From an uncultured Gilliamella sp. (lineage in GTDB: Bacteria; Pseudomonadota; Gammaproteobacteria; Enterobacterales; Orbaceae): 64,000 nucleotides of DNA. Where the stretch lies: contig CALYPG010000002.1 of the NCBI GenBank assembly GCA_945271295.1, positions 213,248 through 277,247 on the forward strand. The letters are read 5' to 3'. The notes below the pieces were generated by a model. It had not been told where the DNA came from. It saw only the letters and a program-made list of their open reading frames with translations, and ran no database searches. Positions 11,216 through 21,187 of this stretch are shown here, in pieces (the stretch's first letter is position 1; every line of letters starts with the position of its first letter). The translations under genes and the position numbers were made by a program.

Positions 11216-11485
11216 TTATAAACGATGCATAGCATCAAAGATTTCTTCTCGTTGAATATTTACTTTTACTTTTAATTTATCACCTGTTTGCATTAATGCA
11301 GTTTTAACTTCATCAAAAGATACTTTAATTTTAGAAAAATCAAGTAACATAATCATGGTAAAGTACTCATCCATGATGGTTTGACTCACATCCAAAATAT
11401 TAATATCTAATTCATATAATTTTTGGCTAATACCAGCAATAATGCCTGTTCGGTCTTTACCAATTACCGTTAAAATAGTTTTCAT
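11216..11485 (-). CDS. UPF0237 ACT-domain protein
   Basis: 89-residue single ACT domain, GcvR-like (KTILTVIGKDRTGIIAGISQKL opens the fold). The start at 11485 has GGGGAG five bases upstream; an in-frame ATG 27 bases earlier lacks support. ACT domains bind amino acids or similar small ligands and usually dimerise. Cotranscribed with the UPF0210 gene 36 bp downstream. The ligand is unknown. Confidence 0.88.
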   Translation of the reverse strand: MKTILTVIGKDRTGIIAGISQKLYELDINILDVSQTIMDEYFTMIMLLDFSKIKVSFDEVKTALMQTGDKLKVKVNIQREEIFDAMHRL

Positions 11486-11632
11486 AACACTCCCCGCACG
11501 ATTTTCATACAATATTAAAATATTTATTGAGTTAGTTATAATAACATCTTCAAAAATTATCTAAATAGGAGTAAATTGTTTTTTTAATAAAAAATATAAA
11601 AATTATCAAAATAATCAAAGAAAGGCGGTATT

Positions 11633-12847
11633 ATGATGAATTTCCAAAAATCAAATAAATTGGATCATGTTTGTTATGACATTCGTGGGCCAATTCTTGA
11701 GCATGCAAAACGACTTGAAGAAGAAGGTCAAACTATTCTTAAACTCAATATTGGAAACCCCGCCCCGTTTGGTTTTACTGCACCCGATGAATTACTTGCT
11801 GATATCATTCGCAATTTGCCATTTTCACAAGGATATTCTGATTCCAAAGGAATTTATTCTGCGCGTAAAGCGATTATGCAACATTATCAAGCTAGAGGAA
11901 TTACTAGCTTAGATGTTGAGGATATTTATATTGGTAATGGGGTATCTGAGCTTATTGTGCAATCTATGCAGGCTTTACTAAACAGTGGCGATGAAGTACT
12001 GGTTCCTATGCCGGATTACCCTTTATGGACGGCAGCTGTAAGTTTATCAGGTGGTAATGCTATTCATTATGTTTGTGACGAAGATGCCAACTGGTCACCG
12101 GATATAGAAGATATAAAAAGTAAAATCACTCCAAAAACTAAAGGATTAGTGATTATTAATCCCAATAACCCAACAGGAGCAGTTTATAGTAAAGAAGTGT
12201 TACTAGAAATAGCTGAAATTGCGCGCCAAAATAACCTGCTCATTTTTGCTGACGAAATTTACGATAAAATTTTATATGATGACGCAGTACATCATTCAAT
12301 TGCAGCATTAGCTCCTGATTTGTTTGTTGTCACTATGAGTGGATTATCCAAAACCTACCGAGCTGCAGGTTTCAGGCAAGGCTGGATGGCACTTTGTGGA
12401 CCAAAGCTCCATGTGAAAGGCTATATTGAAGGCTTGAATATGTTAGCTTCAATGCGTCTATGTGCTAATGTTCCAATGCAGCATGCTATCCAAGGCGCAC
12501 TTGGTGGTTACCAAAGTATTAATGAATTTATAGTTCCTGGTGGGCGACTTTACGATCAATGTATGTTGGCATGGCGTTTACTTAATGACATTCCAGGTGT
12601 TTCATGTACCAAACCGCAAGGTGCTTTGTACTTATTCCCTAAAATTGACCAACAAAAATTTAACATTCATAACGATCAAAAACTAGTTTTAGACTTTTTA
12701 TTACAAGAGAAGGTACTACTGGTTCAAGGTACAGGTTTTAACTGGCACAAACCAGATCATGTCAGAATTGTTGCCTTACCTCATACCGGTGAACTACAAG
12801 ATGCTATCGAGCGTTTAGGGAATTTTTTATCTCGTTATAAACAATAA
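11633..12847 (+). CDS. alaA: Alanine-synthesising glutamate-pyruvate aminotransferase AlaA
   Basis: PLP-dependent class I/II aminotransferase that makes alanine from pyruvate with glutamate as donor. 404 residues; E. coli AlaA is 405 and agrees throughout. Key points are LKLNIGNPAPFGF, NPNNPTGAVYS, FADEIYDKI, and the PLP lysine in SGLSKTYRAAGFRQGW. AGGCGG lies ahead of two adjacent ATGs at 11633 and 11636; either could be used. Monocistronic, ending in a bidirectional terminator. Confidence 0.96.
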   Translation: MMNFQKSNKLDHVCYDIRGPILEHAKRLEEEGQTILKLNIGNPAPFGFTAPDELLADIIRNLPFSQGYSDSKGIYSARKAIMQHYQARGITSLDVEDIYIGNGVSELIVQSMQALLNSGDEVLVPMPDYPLWTAAVSLSGGNAIHYVCDEDANWSPDIEDIKSKITPKTKGLVIINPNNPTGAVYSKEVLLEIAEIARQNNLLIFADEIYDKILYDDAVHHSIAALAPDLFVVTMSGLSKTYRAAGFRQGWMALCGPKLHVKGYIEGLNMLASMRLCANVPMQHAIQGALGGYQSINEFIVPGGRLYDQCMLAWRLLNDIPGVSCTKPQGALYLFPKIDQQKFNIHNDQKLVLDFLLQEKVLLVQGTGFNWHKPDHVRIVALPHTGELQDAIERLGNFLSRYKQ

Positions 12848-12884
12848 ACAAACTCTAAAATTAGAAAACAGTGATTAATTAAAA

Positions 12885-12912
12885 AACCCGATCTTTAAAT
12901 CGGGGATTTTTA
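12885..12912. terminator. Bidirectional terminator between alaA and the gene at 12939
   Basis: Stem CCCGAT..ATCGGG(G) flanked by AAAAAA on the left and ATTTTT on the right, between two convergent genes. Confidence 0.85.
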
Positions 12913-12938
12913 ATTTCAATCATTTTACTTTAAATTTT

Positions 12939-13502
12939 TCATAAAATGACATCCGTACCTTCAAAGATTTTTTCAATCTTTATAGTACTAGAATCTAATG
13001 CAGGTAAAAGTCCTTTTTCGACAAGATCTATCTGTTCTTGTAATTTAGTAATACCAATAGTGATAGCCATATTTCCTTTGGCAATTTCTGTATGAATACG
13101 ATCAACTTCACGATAAAAACGTTGAGCATCACGTAAGAATTCTGGAGGCGTTCCCAAGGTTGTAGAGGAAAATTTCATGTTTTCCCAAACTAATTTATAA
13201 AAATTTAATGGTTCATTACGTGCACCATAATAGCTACTATCTTGGCTTTTAGTAATATAATCTTTCAAAATAACAATATTATCCATTAACTCATATTTTA
13301 ATGATTTTTGTAGATAATAATTTTCTTTATAGCTTTTCATATTATCAAATTGTACTGCTTGCTTATAGCCTTGATTTGCTGCTAAATAAACACCAGTAAC
13401 TGTTGCCAAAAGAATAAACAGTTGGCTTATCCAAAAACTAACTTTTTTAATTTCAGCAATCTGCTCAGTCTTAACATTTGATGTTAATTTATCAGATTCC
13501 AT
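12939..13502 (-). CDS. Single-pass membrane protein of unknown function
   Basis: 187 residues from the ATG at 13502, which has AAGGAG six bases ahead; the next in-frame ATG upstream overlaps that ribosome binding site. One membrane segment near residues 25-43 (VSFWISQLFILLATVTGVYLA) leaves about 140 mostly helical residues, probably periplasmic. Helices are rich in charged and aromatic residues (EIAKGNMAITIGITKLQEQI). Not recognised as a named family. Monocistronic, convergent with alaA and upstream of the loiP terminator. Confidence 0.75.
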   Translation of the reverse strand: MESDKLTSNVKTEQIAEIKKVSFWISQLFILLATVTGVYLAANQGYKQAVQFDNMKSYKENYYLQKSLKYELMDNIVILKDYITKSQDSSYYGARNEPLNFYKLVWENMKFSSTTLGTPPEFLRDAQRFYREVDRIHTEIAKGNMAITIGITKLQEQIDLVEKGLLPALDSSTIKIEKIFEGTDVIL

Positions 13503-13560
13503 TATTTTCTCCTTCATTTAATTAAATATAATATTTAATTTATTCCAATAAAATAATATA

Positions 13561-13595
13561 AAAAAAGCGCCACTCCTAAATAGTGTCGCTTTTTA
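13561..13595 (-). terminator. Terminator of loiP-like gene
   Basis: AAAGCG(A)CACT / AGTG(G)CGCTTT stem with T-run on the minus strand, 22 bp after the M48 gene stop. Confidence 0.88.
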
Positions 13596-13616
13596 TAATT
13601 CATAGCTTTTTTATGC

Positions 13617-14375
13617 TTATTTTTTCAAATCTGCAATTTTGTTACGAACATTTTTTGCGCGGTCAGCAGAAGATGGGTGACTGCTTAATAATGATGCATC
13701 ACCACCACCTAATTTCTCAAATGCAGTCGCAAGACCTAGTGGATTAATTTTCTTCTTAACTAAGAAATCAAAAGAGTAGTTATCTGCATCTTGTTCTTGT
13801 TTTTGTGAAAATTGAGAATTAATTACTGCTTCAGCTAAAGCACCTATTGATGATTGAGATAATGAACTTACAGCAGCATTACCAGATGCAGCTGCTGCAT
13901 CACGAGCAATTTCGGTTGCATAAGCTACTTGCATTCGTTTTTTACTATGACCTAAAGCAACATGACCCAATTCATGACCTAATACACCTTGAATTTCGTT
14001 ATCAGTCATCATATCCATTAAGCCACTATAAACACGAACACAACCGTTGGCCATAGCCCATGCATTCACATCTTTAGTTATATAAACTTTATATGAAATT
14101 GGGGTTCCATCTATATTTTTACCAAGACTTTTGGCAATTCTATTTAAACGTTTAGTGTATTTACTTTTGGCTGAAGCTACTTTAGATTGGGCATCCATTT
14201 GAGCACATGATTGTGCACTTAATGATTTCACATCATCATCACTTAGGGTTGCAGCCTTGAAAGATTTCATGCCAAGATCGCTTAAGCTATCAGCACTCAT
14301 ATTTTTACAACCTACTAGTGACATTGCAGCAACTAAAGGTAGTGCAATTAACAATGTTTTTTGATGTTTTTTCAT
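13617..14375 (-). CDS. loiP: M48 family metalloprotease lipoprotein LoiP
   Basis: 252 residues, the same length as E. coli LoiP (YggG), an outer-membrane-anchored zinc protease of the periplasm. Lipoprotein signal with lipobox LVGC (cysteine near residue 23). Zinc motif HELGH in GVLGHELGHVALGHSKK, third ligand glutamate in EQDADNYSF. NGCVRVYSGLMDMMTDNE is a family signature. A shorter paralog lies at 15658-16347 on the other side of queA. In E. coli LoiP works with BepA and YcaL in envelope quality control; that role is carried over by homology. Confidence 0.93.
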   Translation of the reverse strand: MKKHQKTLLIALPLVAAMSLVGCKNMSADSLSDLGMKSFKAATLSDDDVKSLSAQSCAQMDAQSKVASAKSKYTKRLNRIAKSLGKNIDGTPISYKVYITKDVNAWAMANGCVRVYSGLMDMMTDNEIQGVLGHELGHVALGHSKKRMQVAYATEIARDAAAASGNAAVSSLSQSSIGALAEAVINSQFSQKQEQDADNYSFDFLVKKKINPLGLATAFEKLGGGDASLLSSHPSSADRAKNVRNKIADLKK

Positions 14376-14415
14376 ACTATTTTCCTTATATAAGTAATAA
14401 TTCGTTTTATGCTCA

Positions 14416-14432
14416 CTTCTGTTAAGCAGAAG
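14416..14432. other. Short hairpin between loiP and queA
   Basis: CTTCTG / CAGAAG arms with a 5-nt loop in the divergent promoter region. Could be an operator or chance; no partner identified. Confidence 0.25.
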
Positions 14433-14530
14433 GAATTTTAACTCAACTCAAATAATAATCAACAAATAATTGCTTGCGTAGTGATAGCATGGGATTTAGA
14501 CTATCGCCTCTTTTTTAAAGGTTCAAGAAT

Positions 14531-15568
14531 ATGCAGCTATCCGATTTTAATTTCACATTACCCAAAGAACTTATTGCCAAACATCCAGCAGCGACTAGAA
14601 GTGCATGTCGACTTTTATCGCTTAATGGTAGTACAGGAAAGATAGAACATGGAGTTTTTACTGATATTATTGATAAAATTAATCCTGGTGATTTACTGGT
14701 TTTTAATAATACCAAAGTAATTCCTGCTCGCTTATATGGTAAAAAAAAGTCAGGTGGAAAAATCGAAATCTTGATTGAACGTTTATTAGACAATAATCGC
14801 GCACTTGCCCATATCAAAGCTTCAAAATCACCTAAACCCGGTACAGAATTATTATTAGGTGAAAATGAAACCATTCGAGTGGTCATGTTAACCAGACATG
14901 ATACTTTATTTGAATTACAATTTCCGGATGATGTACTTAGCATTTTAGATAAAATTGGTCATATCCCTTTGCCACCTTATATCGATCGTCCTGATGATGA
15001 TGCGGATAAAGAGCTTTATCAAACTGTCTATAGTGAAAAACCAGGAGCTGTTGCCGCACCAACAGCTGGACTTCATTTTGATGAATCTTTATTAGAAAAA
15101 CTCAAACAAAAAAATGTTGAGATGGTTTTTGTCACTTTGCACGTTGGAGCAGGTACATTTCAACCGGTAAGAGTCAAAAATATTGAAACACACATTATGC
15201 ATGCTGAATATGCTGAAGTGCCAACTTCGGTTGTTGATGCGGTCTTAGCATGTAAAGCTCGTGGTAATAAAGTTATTGCAGTTGGCACAACATCTGTTAG
15301 AGCACTGGAAAGCGCGGCACAACAAACCGGAAAAATTATGCCATTTTTTGCTGATACCCGGATTTTTATTTATCCAGGTTATCATTTTAATGTGATAGAT
15401 TCGCTTATTACCAACTTCCATTTACCAGAATCTACCTTAATTATGCTGGTTGCCGCTTTTGCTGGTTATGAAAATACCATGCATGCTTATCAACAAGCTG
15501 TTAAAGAACAATATCGATTTTTTAGCTATGGTGATGCCATGTTTATTACTGGTCAAAATCATAAATAA
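14531..15568 (+). CDS. queA: tRNA preQ1(34) S-adenosylmethionine ribosyltransferase-isomerase QueA
   Basis: Transfers the ribosyl group of SAM to preQ1 at tRNA position 34, giving epoxyqueuosine. 345 residues. Recognisable blocks are [58 protein letters not shown] and [14 protein letters not shown], covering the full family length. In enterics queA is directly followed by tgt; here a minus-strand M48 lipoprotein gene (15658-16347) separates them, so each needs its own promoter. Confidence 0.97.
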   Translation: MQLSDFNFTLPKELIAKHPAATRSACRLLSLNGSTGKIEHGVFTDIIDKINPGDLLVFNNTKVIPARLYGKKKSGGKIEILIERLLDNNRALAHIKASKSPKPGTELLLGENETIRVVMLTRHDTLFELQFPDDVLSILDKIGHIPLPPYIDRPDDDADKELYQTVYSEKPGAVAAPTAGLHFDESLLEKLKQKNVEMVFVTLHVGAGTFQPVRVKNIETHIMHAEYAEVPTSVVDAVLACKARGNKVIAVGTTSVRALESAAQQTGKIMPFFADTRIFIYPGYHFNVIDSLITNFHLPESTLIMLVAAFAGYENTMHAYQQAVKEQYRFFSYGDAMFITGQNHK

Positions 15569-15594
15569 GACGTTAAAGCAATGTTAGTCACAAC

Positions 15595-15626
15595 CAATCA
15601 AGTTTTAGTGACCTAAAACTTGATTG
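15595..15626. terminator. Bidirectional terminator between queA and the second M48 gene
   Basis: Perfect 14-bp stem CAATCAAGTTTTAG / CTAAAACTTGATTG with a TGAC loop, located between two convergent genes. Confidence 0.75.
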
Positions 15627-15657
15627 ATAAATTAAATTGTTAACAATCATCTATAAA

Positions 15658-16347
15658 TTATTGCATCTGCAATTTTTCTAAAAGATTATTGACTCGTTCC
15701 ACCGTTGATGGATGTGATGAGAGTTGTTCTGAGGGATGAAACGGTATTTTGTGTAAAAAATTAATCAATCCTTGCGGATCAATTTTTTCCTTAATTAGCA
15801 AATTTAGTGCGTAATTATCAGCATCAATTTCATATTGTTGAACAATGTCTTTTTGCATCATAACGACAATTTCATCAGCTTTATTAGTAATTTCAATATA
15901 AGCAGCCTGTTTAAACAACTTTATCGCATGTTTAAGTGCTATATGCGCTTGTTCATGGGCTAATACCGCTTGCAGCTCATTATCCGTTAGTAATTTAATC
16001 AATCCACTATTTACTCGTATGCAACCATTAGCCGTCGACCAAGCATTTGGTTGTGTATCTAAATAAACTTTGTAATTTAAATCAATGTTTTTCACAGTAT
16101 TAGGTAACGTTTTAGTTATTGAATTTAAACGATAGTTAAGCGCATGAGAATCCGCAAGAATAATTGCCTTATTATCCGACTCGGCGCAGGCTTGTTTACT
16201 AATTGCCAAAATATCACTTTCAGAAAACATTCTGATTTGTTCTGATGAAATTAGTAAAGGTTTATGTGTATTTTGATTTTGACAACCAATCGATAAACAT
16301 ATTAATAAACATAACAAAGGTATAATAATATATTTCAATTGTTCCAA
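15658..16347 (-). CDS. Second M48 metalloprotease lipoprotein (LoiP paralog)
   Basis: 229 residues. Hydrophobic signal followed by lipobox SIGC (cysteine near residue 22). Zinc motif HEQAH in VLAHEQAHIALKH and the distal glutamate in YEIDADNYALN, so the catalytic site is intact. It shares the layout of the 252-residue LoiP at 13617 (NGCIRVNSGLIKLLTDNELQ against NGCVRVYSGLMDMMTDNE, and the C-terminal LSSHPS) but is clearly diverged. Probably a local duplication that now splits queA from tgt. Substrate unknown. Confidence 0.88.
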   Translation of the reverse strand: MEQLKYIIIPLLCLLICLSIGCQNQNTHKPLLISSEQIRMFSESDILAISKQACAESDNKAIILADSHALNYRLNSITKTLPNTVKNIDLNYKVYLDTQPNAWSTANGCIRVNSGLIKLLTDNELQAVLAHEQAHIALKHAIKLFKQAAYIEITNKADEIVVMMQKDIVQQYEIDADNYALNLLIKEKIDPQGLINFLHKIPFHPSEQLSSHPSTVERVNNLLEKLQMQ

Positions 16348-16387
16348 AACCTCAGCAGATATTGTTTATTCAAATAAGGCACGTTAA

Positions 16388-17617
<1,230 letters not shown>

Positions 17618-17649
17618 AAAGTTACTCGCATTATTTTCAATAGTAACTA

Positions 17650-17682
17650 TTGACACTTAATCGTTAGCGCAGTATTATGCGC
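17650..17682 (+). promoter_or_regulatory. Promoter of tRNA-Pro
   Basis: Consensus -35 TTGACA (17650-17655), 17-bp spacer, -10 TATTAT (17673-17678), followed at once by GCGC (17679-17682), the discriminator expected of a stringent stable-RNA promoter. The mature tRNA starts eight bases later. Confidence 0.9.
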
Positions 17683-17689
17683 TTCCTAA

Positions 17690-17766
17690 CGGCGAGTAGC
17701 GCAGCTTGGTAGCGCAACTGGTTTGGGACCAGTGGGTCGGAGGTTCGAATCCTCTCTCGCCGACCA
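17690..17766 (+). tRNA. proM: tRNA-Pro(TGG)
   Basis: 77-nt cloverleaf. Acceptor CGGCGAG / CTCGCCG, D-loop GCAGCTTGGTAGCGC, anticodon loop TTTGGGA, T-arm GGTTCGAATCC, discriminator A and encoded CCA. Single-gene transcription unit with its own promoter and terminator. Confidence 0.98.
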
Positions 17767-17775
17767 ATTTTAAAT

Positions 17776-17806
17776 AAAAAAGCCTACTCTTTGAGTGGGC
17801 TTTTTT
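17776..17806 (+). terminator. Terminator of tRNA-Pro
   Basis: AAAAAAGCC(T)ACTC / GAGTGGGCTTTTTT hairpin with a TTT loop and six Ts. Confidence 0.92.
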
Positions 17807-17808
17807 AT

Positions 17809-17945
17809 TTAATCAGTTTCAACTAGATTCGAACTGACAAGAGATTCAAGTCGAGCACGGCAAGTCAACGTTGCTTTAGCAGCACCCCATAGGGCGAACA
17901 TGTAATTGCGAGTCATCCTCGCTCAAGGCCACCACGCTTTTACAC
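17809..17945 (-). other. GC-richer element next to tRNA-Pro with a 35-codon reading frame
   Basis: About 50% G+C across 17821-17940 against roughly a third nearby. The minus strand carries a small open frame (ATG at 17916, stop at 17809-17811) beginning MTRNYMFALWGAAKATLTC. Its 3' part includes AGTTCGAATCTAG, which resembles a tRNA T-arm. No ribosome binding site stands out. It could be a small RNA, a decayed tRNA-like remnant or attachment-site debris beside the tRNA; I cannot tell which. Confidence 0.35.
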
Positions 17946-18029
17946 AATTTCATTGTTCTTCATAATACCTTTACTATCAGAAATTAGTTAAATACTATTA
18001 TGCTATTTTAATTTAGTATCAAACATTAT

Positions 18030-18347
18030 TCATTGTTCTATCGATTTCAGATCAATTAAATCCATTAATGAATTGATGCTTTCAAGACGCTTTTCAATTT
18101 TTGCTGCTGCACCATCAAGAGAATAACCATCGTCGATAAGTTCTTTAATTAATATCGCTTTCTTTATATCAGCTAAAGTGAATTGGCGTGTACTTGAATT
18201 CGGATCAACGGATGTAATGATTTTCTTTTCTTCCCAATATCTCAGTTGTCTAACTGTAATTCCTGTTATATCAGATACTTCCCTAATACCCACTTTCACT
18301 TGAGAAAGAAAATCATTGTAGGAATTCGATAAAGTTGTTTTTTTCAA
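18030..18347 (-). CDS. MerR-family transcriptional regulator
   Basis: 105 residues. Winged-helix MerR DNA-binding domain at about 18-85: VGIREVSDITGITVRQLRYWEEKKII, then RQFTLADIKKAILIKELIDDGYSLDGAA. The C-terminal tail is too short for a large effector domain, so sensing may be minimal. Divergent from the MFS gene at 18503, with an 11+11 bp palindrome in the shared promoter, which suggests it controls that exporter. The inducer is unknown. Confidence 0.85.
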   Translation of the reverse strand: MKKTTLSNSYNDFLSQVKVGIREVSDITGITVRQLRYWEEKKIITSVDPNSSTRQFTLADIKKAILIKELIDDGYSLDGAAAKIEKRLESINSLMDLIDLKSIEQ

Positions 18348-18422
18348 AACTAATGACCCTCTTGTTTAAAGCTATTCATATTTTAACACAGTCCCTATTT
18401 TTTTGAACCAAATCGCCATTGA

Positions 18423-18464
18423 TTGACATTAAAACCTTTTAATTGTAGTATAACTACAATTAAA
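18423..18464 (+). promoter_or_regulatory. Promoter and palindromic operator between merR-like gene and MFS gene
   Basis: TTGACA at 18423-18428. The palindrome TTTAATTGTAG (18438-18448) TATAA CTACAATTAAA (18454-18464) overlaps possible -10 sequences TAGTAT (17-bp spacer) or TATAAC (20-bp spacer). Long spacers with a dyad are typical of MerR-activated promoters. Assignment to the adjacent MerR protein is inferred from position. Confidence 0.6.
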
Positions 18465-18502
18465 GTATTTTTAATACAAAAAATGTATTTTTAGGTGATG
18501 TC

Positions 18503-19699
18503 ATGCATAATGAAAAAATAGCAAAAAGTACAAGCTTGATTAGCTTAAGTCTAATTCCTTTTACCGCACTGTGTGTGGTAACACTTCTATACATATTTCT
18601 TCCCGTTGCAATTAATTTAGCTAGTTTTTTATCTGTATCACAAGAGAGTGTTGCTCAACTAACAACCTGCTTTGGTATTTTCTATGCTTTTGGTTTTCTT
18701 GTTTGGGGGGCTTTATCTGATAAATTCGGTAGAGAAAATATTATTCAAGGTGGACTTTTATCACTTGCTATAATTACTTTTATACTTCCTTTATACCAAA
18801 ACTATGGCTATTTACTTTTAATGCGCTGTTTACAAGGTTTTTTTGCATCATCTTTTCCACCTGTAATCTTAGCGTGGTTAGCTGAAAATCTGGAAGAAAA
18901 ATATCGTAAATGCGCAGTGTCATTAATTAGTTGTGCTTTTCTTTTAGCTGGATCACTTGGGCAGTGGTTTGGGTCTGTTATGATTGAAACTGCTATTAAT
19001 TTATCTATGTATATTTTAGGAATTATTTATGTACTTAGTAGTGTTATATTTTATTTTTTGAGTAAGAAAATAATAAAAAATAGCGTTAATCAAATTAATC
19101 AATCACCAAAAAAAGTCTCTTTGATTAAAACATTATGTCAAATTCCTAATGTGCTATTTGATAGAAAATTAATAAGAATTTATGGGAGTGCTTTATTTGT
19201 ATTAATGAGTTTTGTTGCTTTATATTTATTTATAAATTCATTTAACAGTGATATATCAATAAGTGTCGCCCAACTAAGACAAATAGCCACTTTAGGAATG
19301 CTTGTCTCATTATTATCATCATGGCTATTTTCAAAAATAGCAGTCACAAAAATACTAGCTATTTCTCTAATGATGATGTCTATTACATTCGCCGTGCATT
19401 TTTTAATTATCTATAGGTTTATTGCAACCAATTCTTTGCTACCTTTAGTCCATTTAATTTATGTTTCATCTATTGCGCTTGCTATTCCATCAATGATTAC
19501 TTGTTCATCCTTATTTTCAACCCCAAAAAATAGAGGTGTGGCTGTTTCGCTTTATACCTGCATCTTATTTATTGGTGCTAGTTTAGGATCGCTGCTTCCG
19601 AACTATATTAATATGAATTTTTTAGTCTTATTCATCACCGCTATGTTATTCATTATTGGAGTTAGTGTAGCAAAACTAAAACAAAGCATTTCTTCTTAA
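18503..19699 (+). CDS. Major facilitator superfamily transporter
   Basis: 398 residues with about twelve hydrophobic segments. The loop 2-3 signature is present in the form GALSDKFGRENIIQGG near residues 72-87, and the second helix pair follows (LLLMRCLQGFFASSFPPVILAWLAE), resembling YnfM/Bcr-type drug exporters. Inner membrane; probably a proton-coupled efflux pump. Its divergent MerR neighbour suggests induction by a toxic compound. Substrate cannot be read from the sequence. Confidence 0.85.
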   Translation: MHNEKIAKSTSLISLSLIPFTALCVVTLLYIFLPVAINLASFLSVSQESVAQLTTCFGIFYAFGFLVWGALSDKFGRENIIQGGLLSLAIITFILPLYQNYGYLLLMRCLQGFFASSFPPVILAWLAENLEEKYRKCAVSLISCAFLLAGSLGQWFGSVMIETAINLSMYILGIIYVLSSVIFYFLSKKIIKNSVNQINQSPKKVSLIKTLCQIPNVLFDRKLIRIYGSALFVLMSFVALYLFINSFNSDISISVAQLRQIATLGMLVSLLSSWLFSKIAVTKILAISLMMMSITFAVHFLIIYRFIATNSLLPLVHLIYVSSIALAIPSMITCSSLFSTPKNRGVAVSLYTCILFIGASLGSLLPNYINMNFLVLFITAMLFIIGVSVAKLKQSISS

Positions 19700-19822
19700 A
19701 AATAGTATTAGTATATTTATATAGTTTGATATTTGAGATTTCCACACCTTTCTCACCATAGTAATTTGCAACTGCCACTTCATAAATTTACTTATTTAAT
19801 TAGTAGACTATATTTTTTACAA

Positions 19823-20212
19823 TCAACCCTTTTCAGAATTACCTTTTGATTGTTTTTCTAATTTAGACATCTGAAAATATAAATACAATAACCCAAAAGG
19901 TGCAATAAAAATAGAAAATACAAAACACATTCCCATGGTCATTAGTTTTACGACAACAAATATACTGGTATCTGTAATAAGTATATTATCACCCATTATA
20001 TAGCTTGCCACACTTTCATAAACAAATCTTGAGTAGGGATATAAAATCCACAATATTGGAATATATATAATTGCATATATACTTTCAGGATATTTAAAAC
20101 CACCAATAACAATGCTGAGCAAAGGTATGGCAAAAATCAAACCAAATAAATATTGTCGGATCAAATAACTAGTTTTTAATCCTCCAAATGTTTTTTTTAT
20201 AAAATTAGGCAT
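19823..20212 (-). CDS. Small membrane protein of unknown function
   Basis: 129 residues from the ATG at 20212, which has GAGG eight bases upstream; an upstream in-frame ATG at 20245 lacks one. Three hydrophobic stretches (about 20-40, 45-65, 85-115) around a charged centre, and a C-terminal charged tail ending KQSKGNSEKG. It resembles generic DUF4282-like small membrane proteins in layout, but I do not claim that assignment. Start of the accessory region. Confidence 0.65.
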   Translation of the reverse strand: MPNFIKKTFGGLKTSYLIRQYLFGLIFAIPLLSIVIGGFKYPESIYAIIYIPILWILYPYSRFVYESVASYIMGDNILITDTSIFVVVKLMTMGMCFVFSIFIAPFGLLYLYFQMSKLEKQSKGNSEKG

Positions 20213-20457
20213 ATAGACCTCAATGTCTAATAGAAAATAACACATTTAAGCAATTAATCATCCAATTAATGCTTTTGGCAAACTCTGTCCCCACTTCTGT
20301 TAGCAGTTAATAGAGAACACTATGGTAAACAGCTTGCTCAAAATATTGAATATAAAATATAGAGAGCAAGCTAATTAAAAAATCAATGAAAATACATCTG
20401 AAATATTTGCAAGATTATTTAGATTTAGATTTAAATGTTAAAAGATTAGAAACTGGT

Positions 20458-20682
20458 TTAGTTCCAACTTGCATTATCAATTCTATTTTGGCTCATTAAT
20501 GCTTTGTGTGAGTTTTCACAATTTAAACTATTGCCATCTATTTCGCCGTTTTTGCATTTTTGACGGTATTCATCTAGTAGTTCTTTGTTATTTTTAAAGT
20601 CTGAGACAGTATAAGTTTTTTCATTACAACCCGACAAAGTAAATGCCCCTAAGAGTACAGTAAGTATCACTAATTTGTTCAT
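20458..20682 (-). CDS. EexN-like small lipoprotein
   Basis: 74 residues. Signal peptide with lipobox LSGC (cysteine at 19), then a short mature part TYTVSDFKNNKELLDEYRQ and KCKNGEIDGNSLNCENSHKA. The paired cysteines, the xV..F/Y..N..L pattern and the terminal NCENSHKA match the EexN entry-exclusion lipoprotein family of conjugative plasmids. No conjugation genes lie nearby, so it may be an island leftover or act against incoming elements. Family assignment is by motif only. Confidence 0.6.
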   Translation of the reverse strand: MNKLVILTVLLGAFTLSGCNEKTYTVSDFKNNKELLDEYRQKCKNGEIDGNSLNCENSHKALMSQNRIDNASWN

Positions 20683-21187
20683 TGTTTATTCCATTTCTAA
20701 TAATTGGTGGATATATTGTTTATTTTTTTAGCGATCTAGTCTAATTGTTTAAAACGATCAATTGAGTATTTATTGATCGGCGTTAGCGATCATAAGTAAC
20801 TAGTTGAAAATAAAATAATAATGATAAAAATAGACATTTGAGATAATTTGAATATACGATGGGCTAGTTAACTCATATAGGATAAAAGTTTGAAAAGTAA
20901 ATCAGTTAAAGGATGTTAACTGTGGCGTTTATATTTGGATATAGAAATTATAGTATGTCCACTCTCTTAGTACCAAAAAGATTCGATTATCATAACAATA
21001 ACCTTATAATACTGTTACTAATTAATAACTTATTCAAAGCTCAGAATAGGCGCTGGAAATTCAGATCTTTATATAATAGGTAGAGGTTATAATATGTTGA
21101 AATATCTTGAAATTAGTTTCTCTCGCACCTCATTGGTCGGAAAATGGTCGATAATCATTAAATAAGTTGAATTTAAAGGAAATAAAA
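20683..21187. other. Noncoding gap in the accessory region
   Basis: No gene seen. It contains an inverted repeat CGATCAAT (20755-20762) / ATTGATCG (20772-20779) upstream of the lipoprotein gene, and a stretch at about 20955-20975 (TCCACTCTCTTAGTACC) that resembles TCCACACTCATTAGTACC at 25922-25939, upstream of another secreted-protein gene. The pair may be shared regulatory or insertion debris. Confidence 0.35.

Noticed and set aside
14515..14943. 142-codon minus-strand frame over queA
   Set aside because: Antisense to conserved queA, no start signal.
17690..18030. Integrative element at tRNA-Pro
   Set aside because: No integrase gene and no repeat of the tRNA 3' end was found; only the accessory content and the GC-rich block are suggestive.
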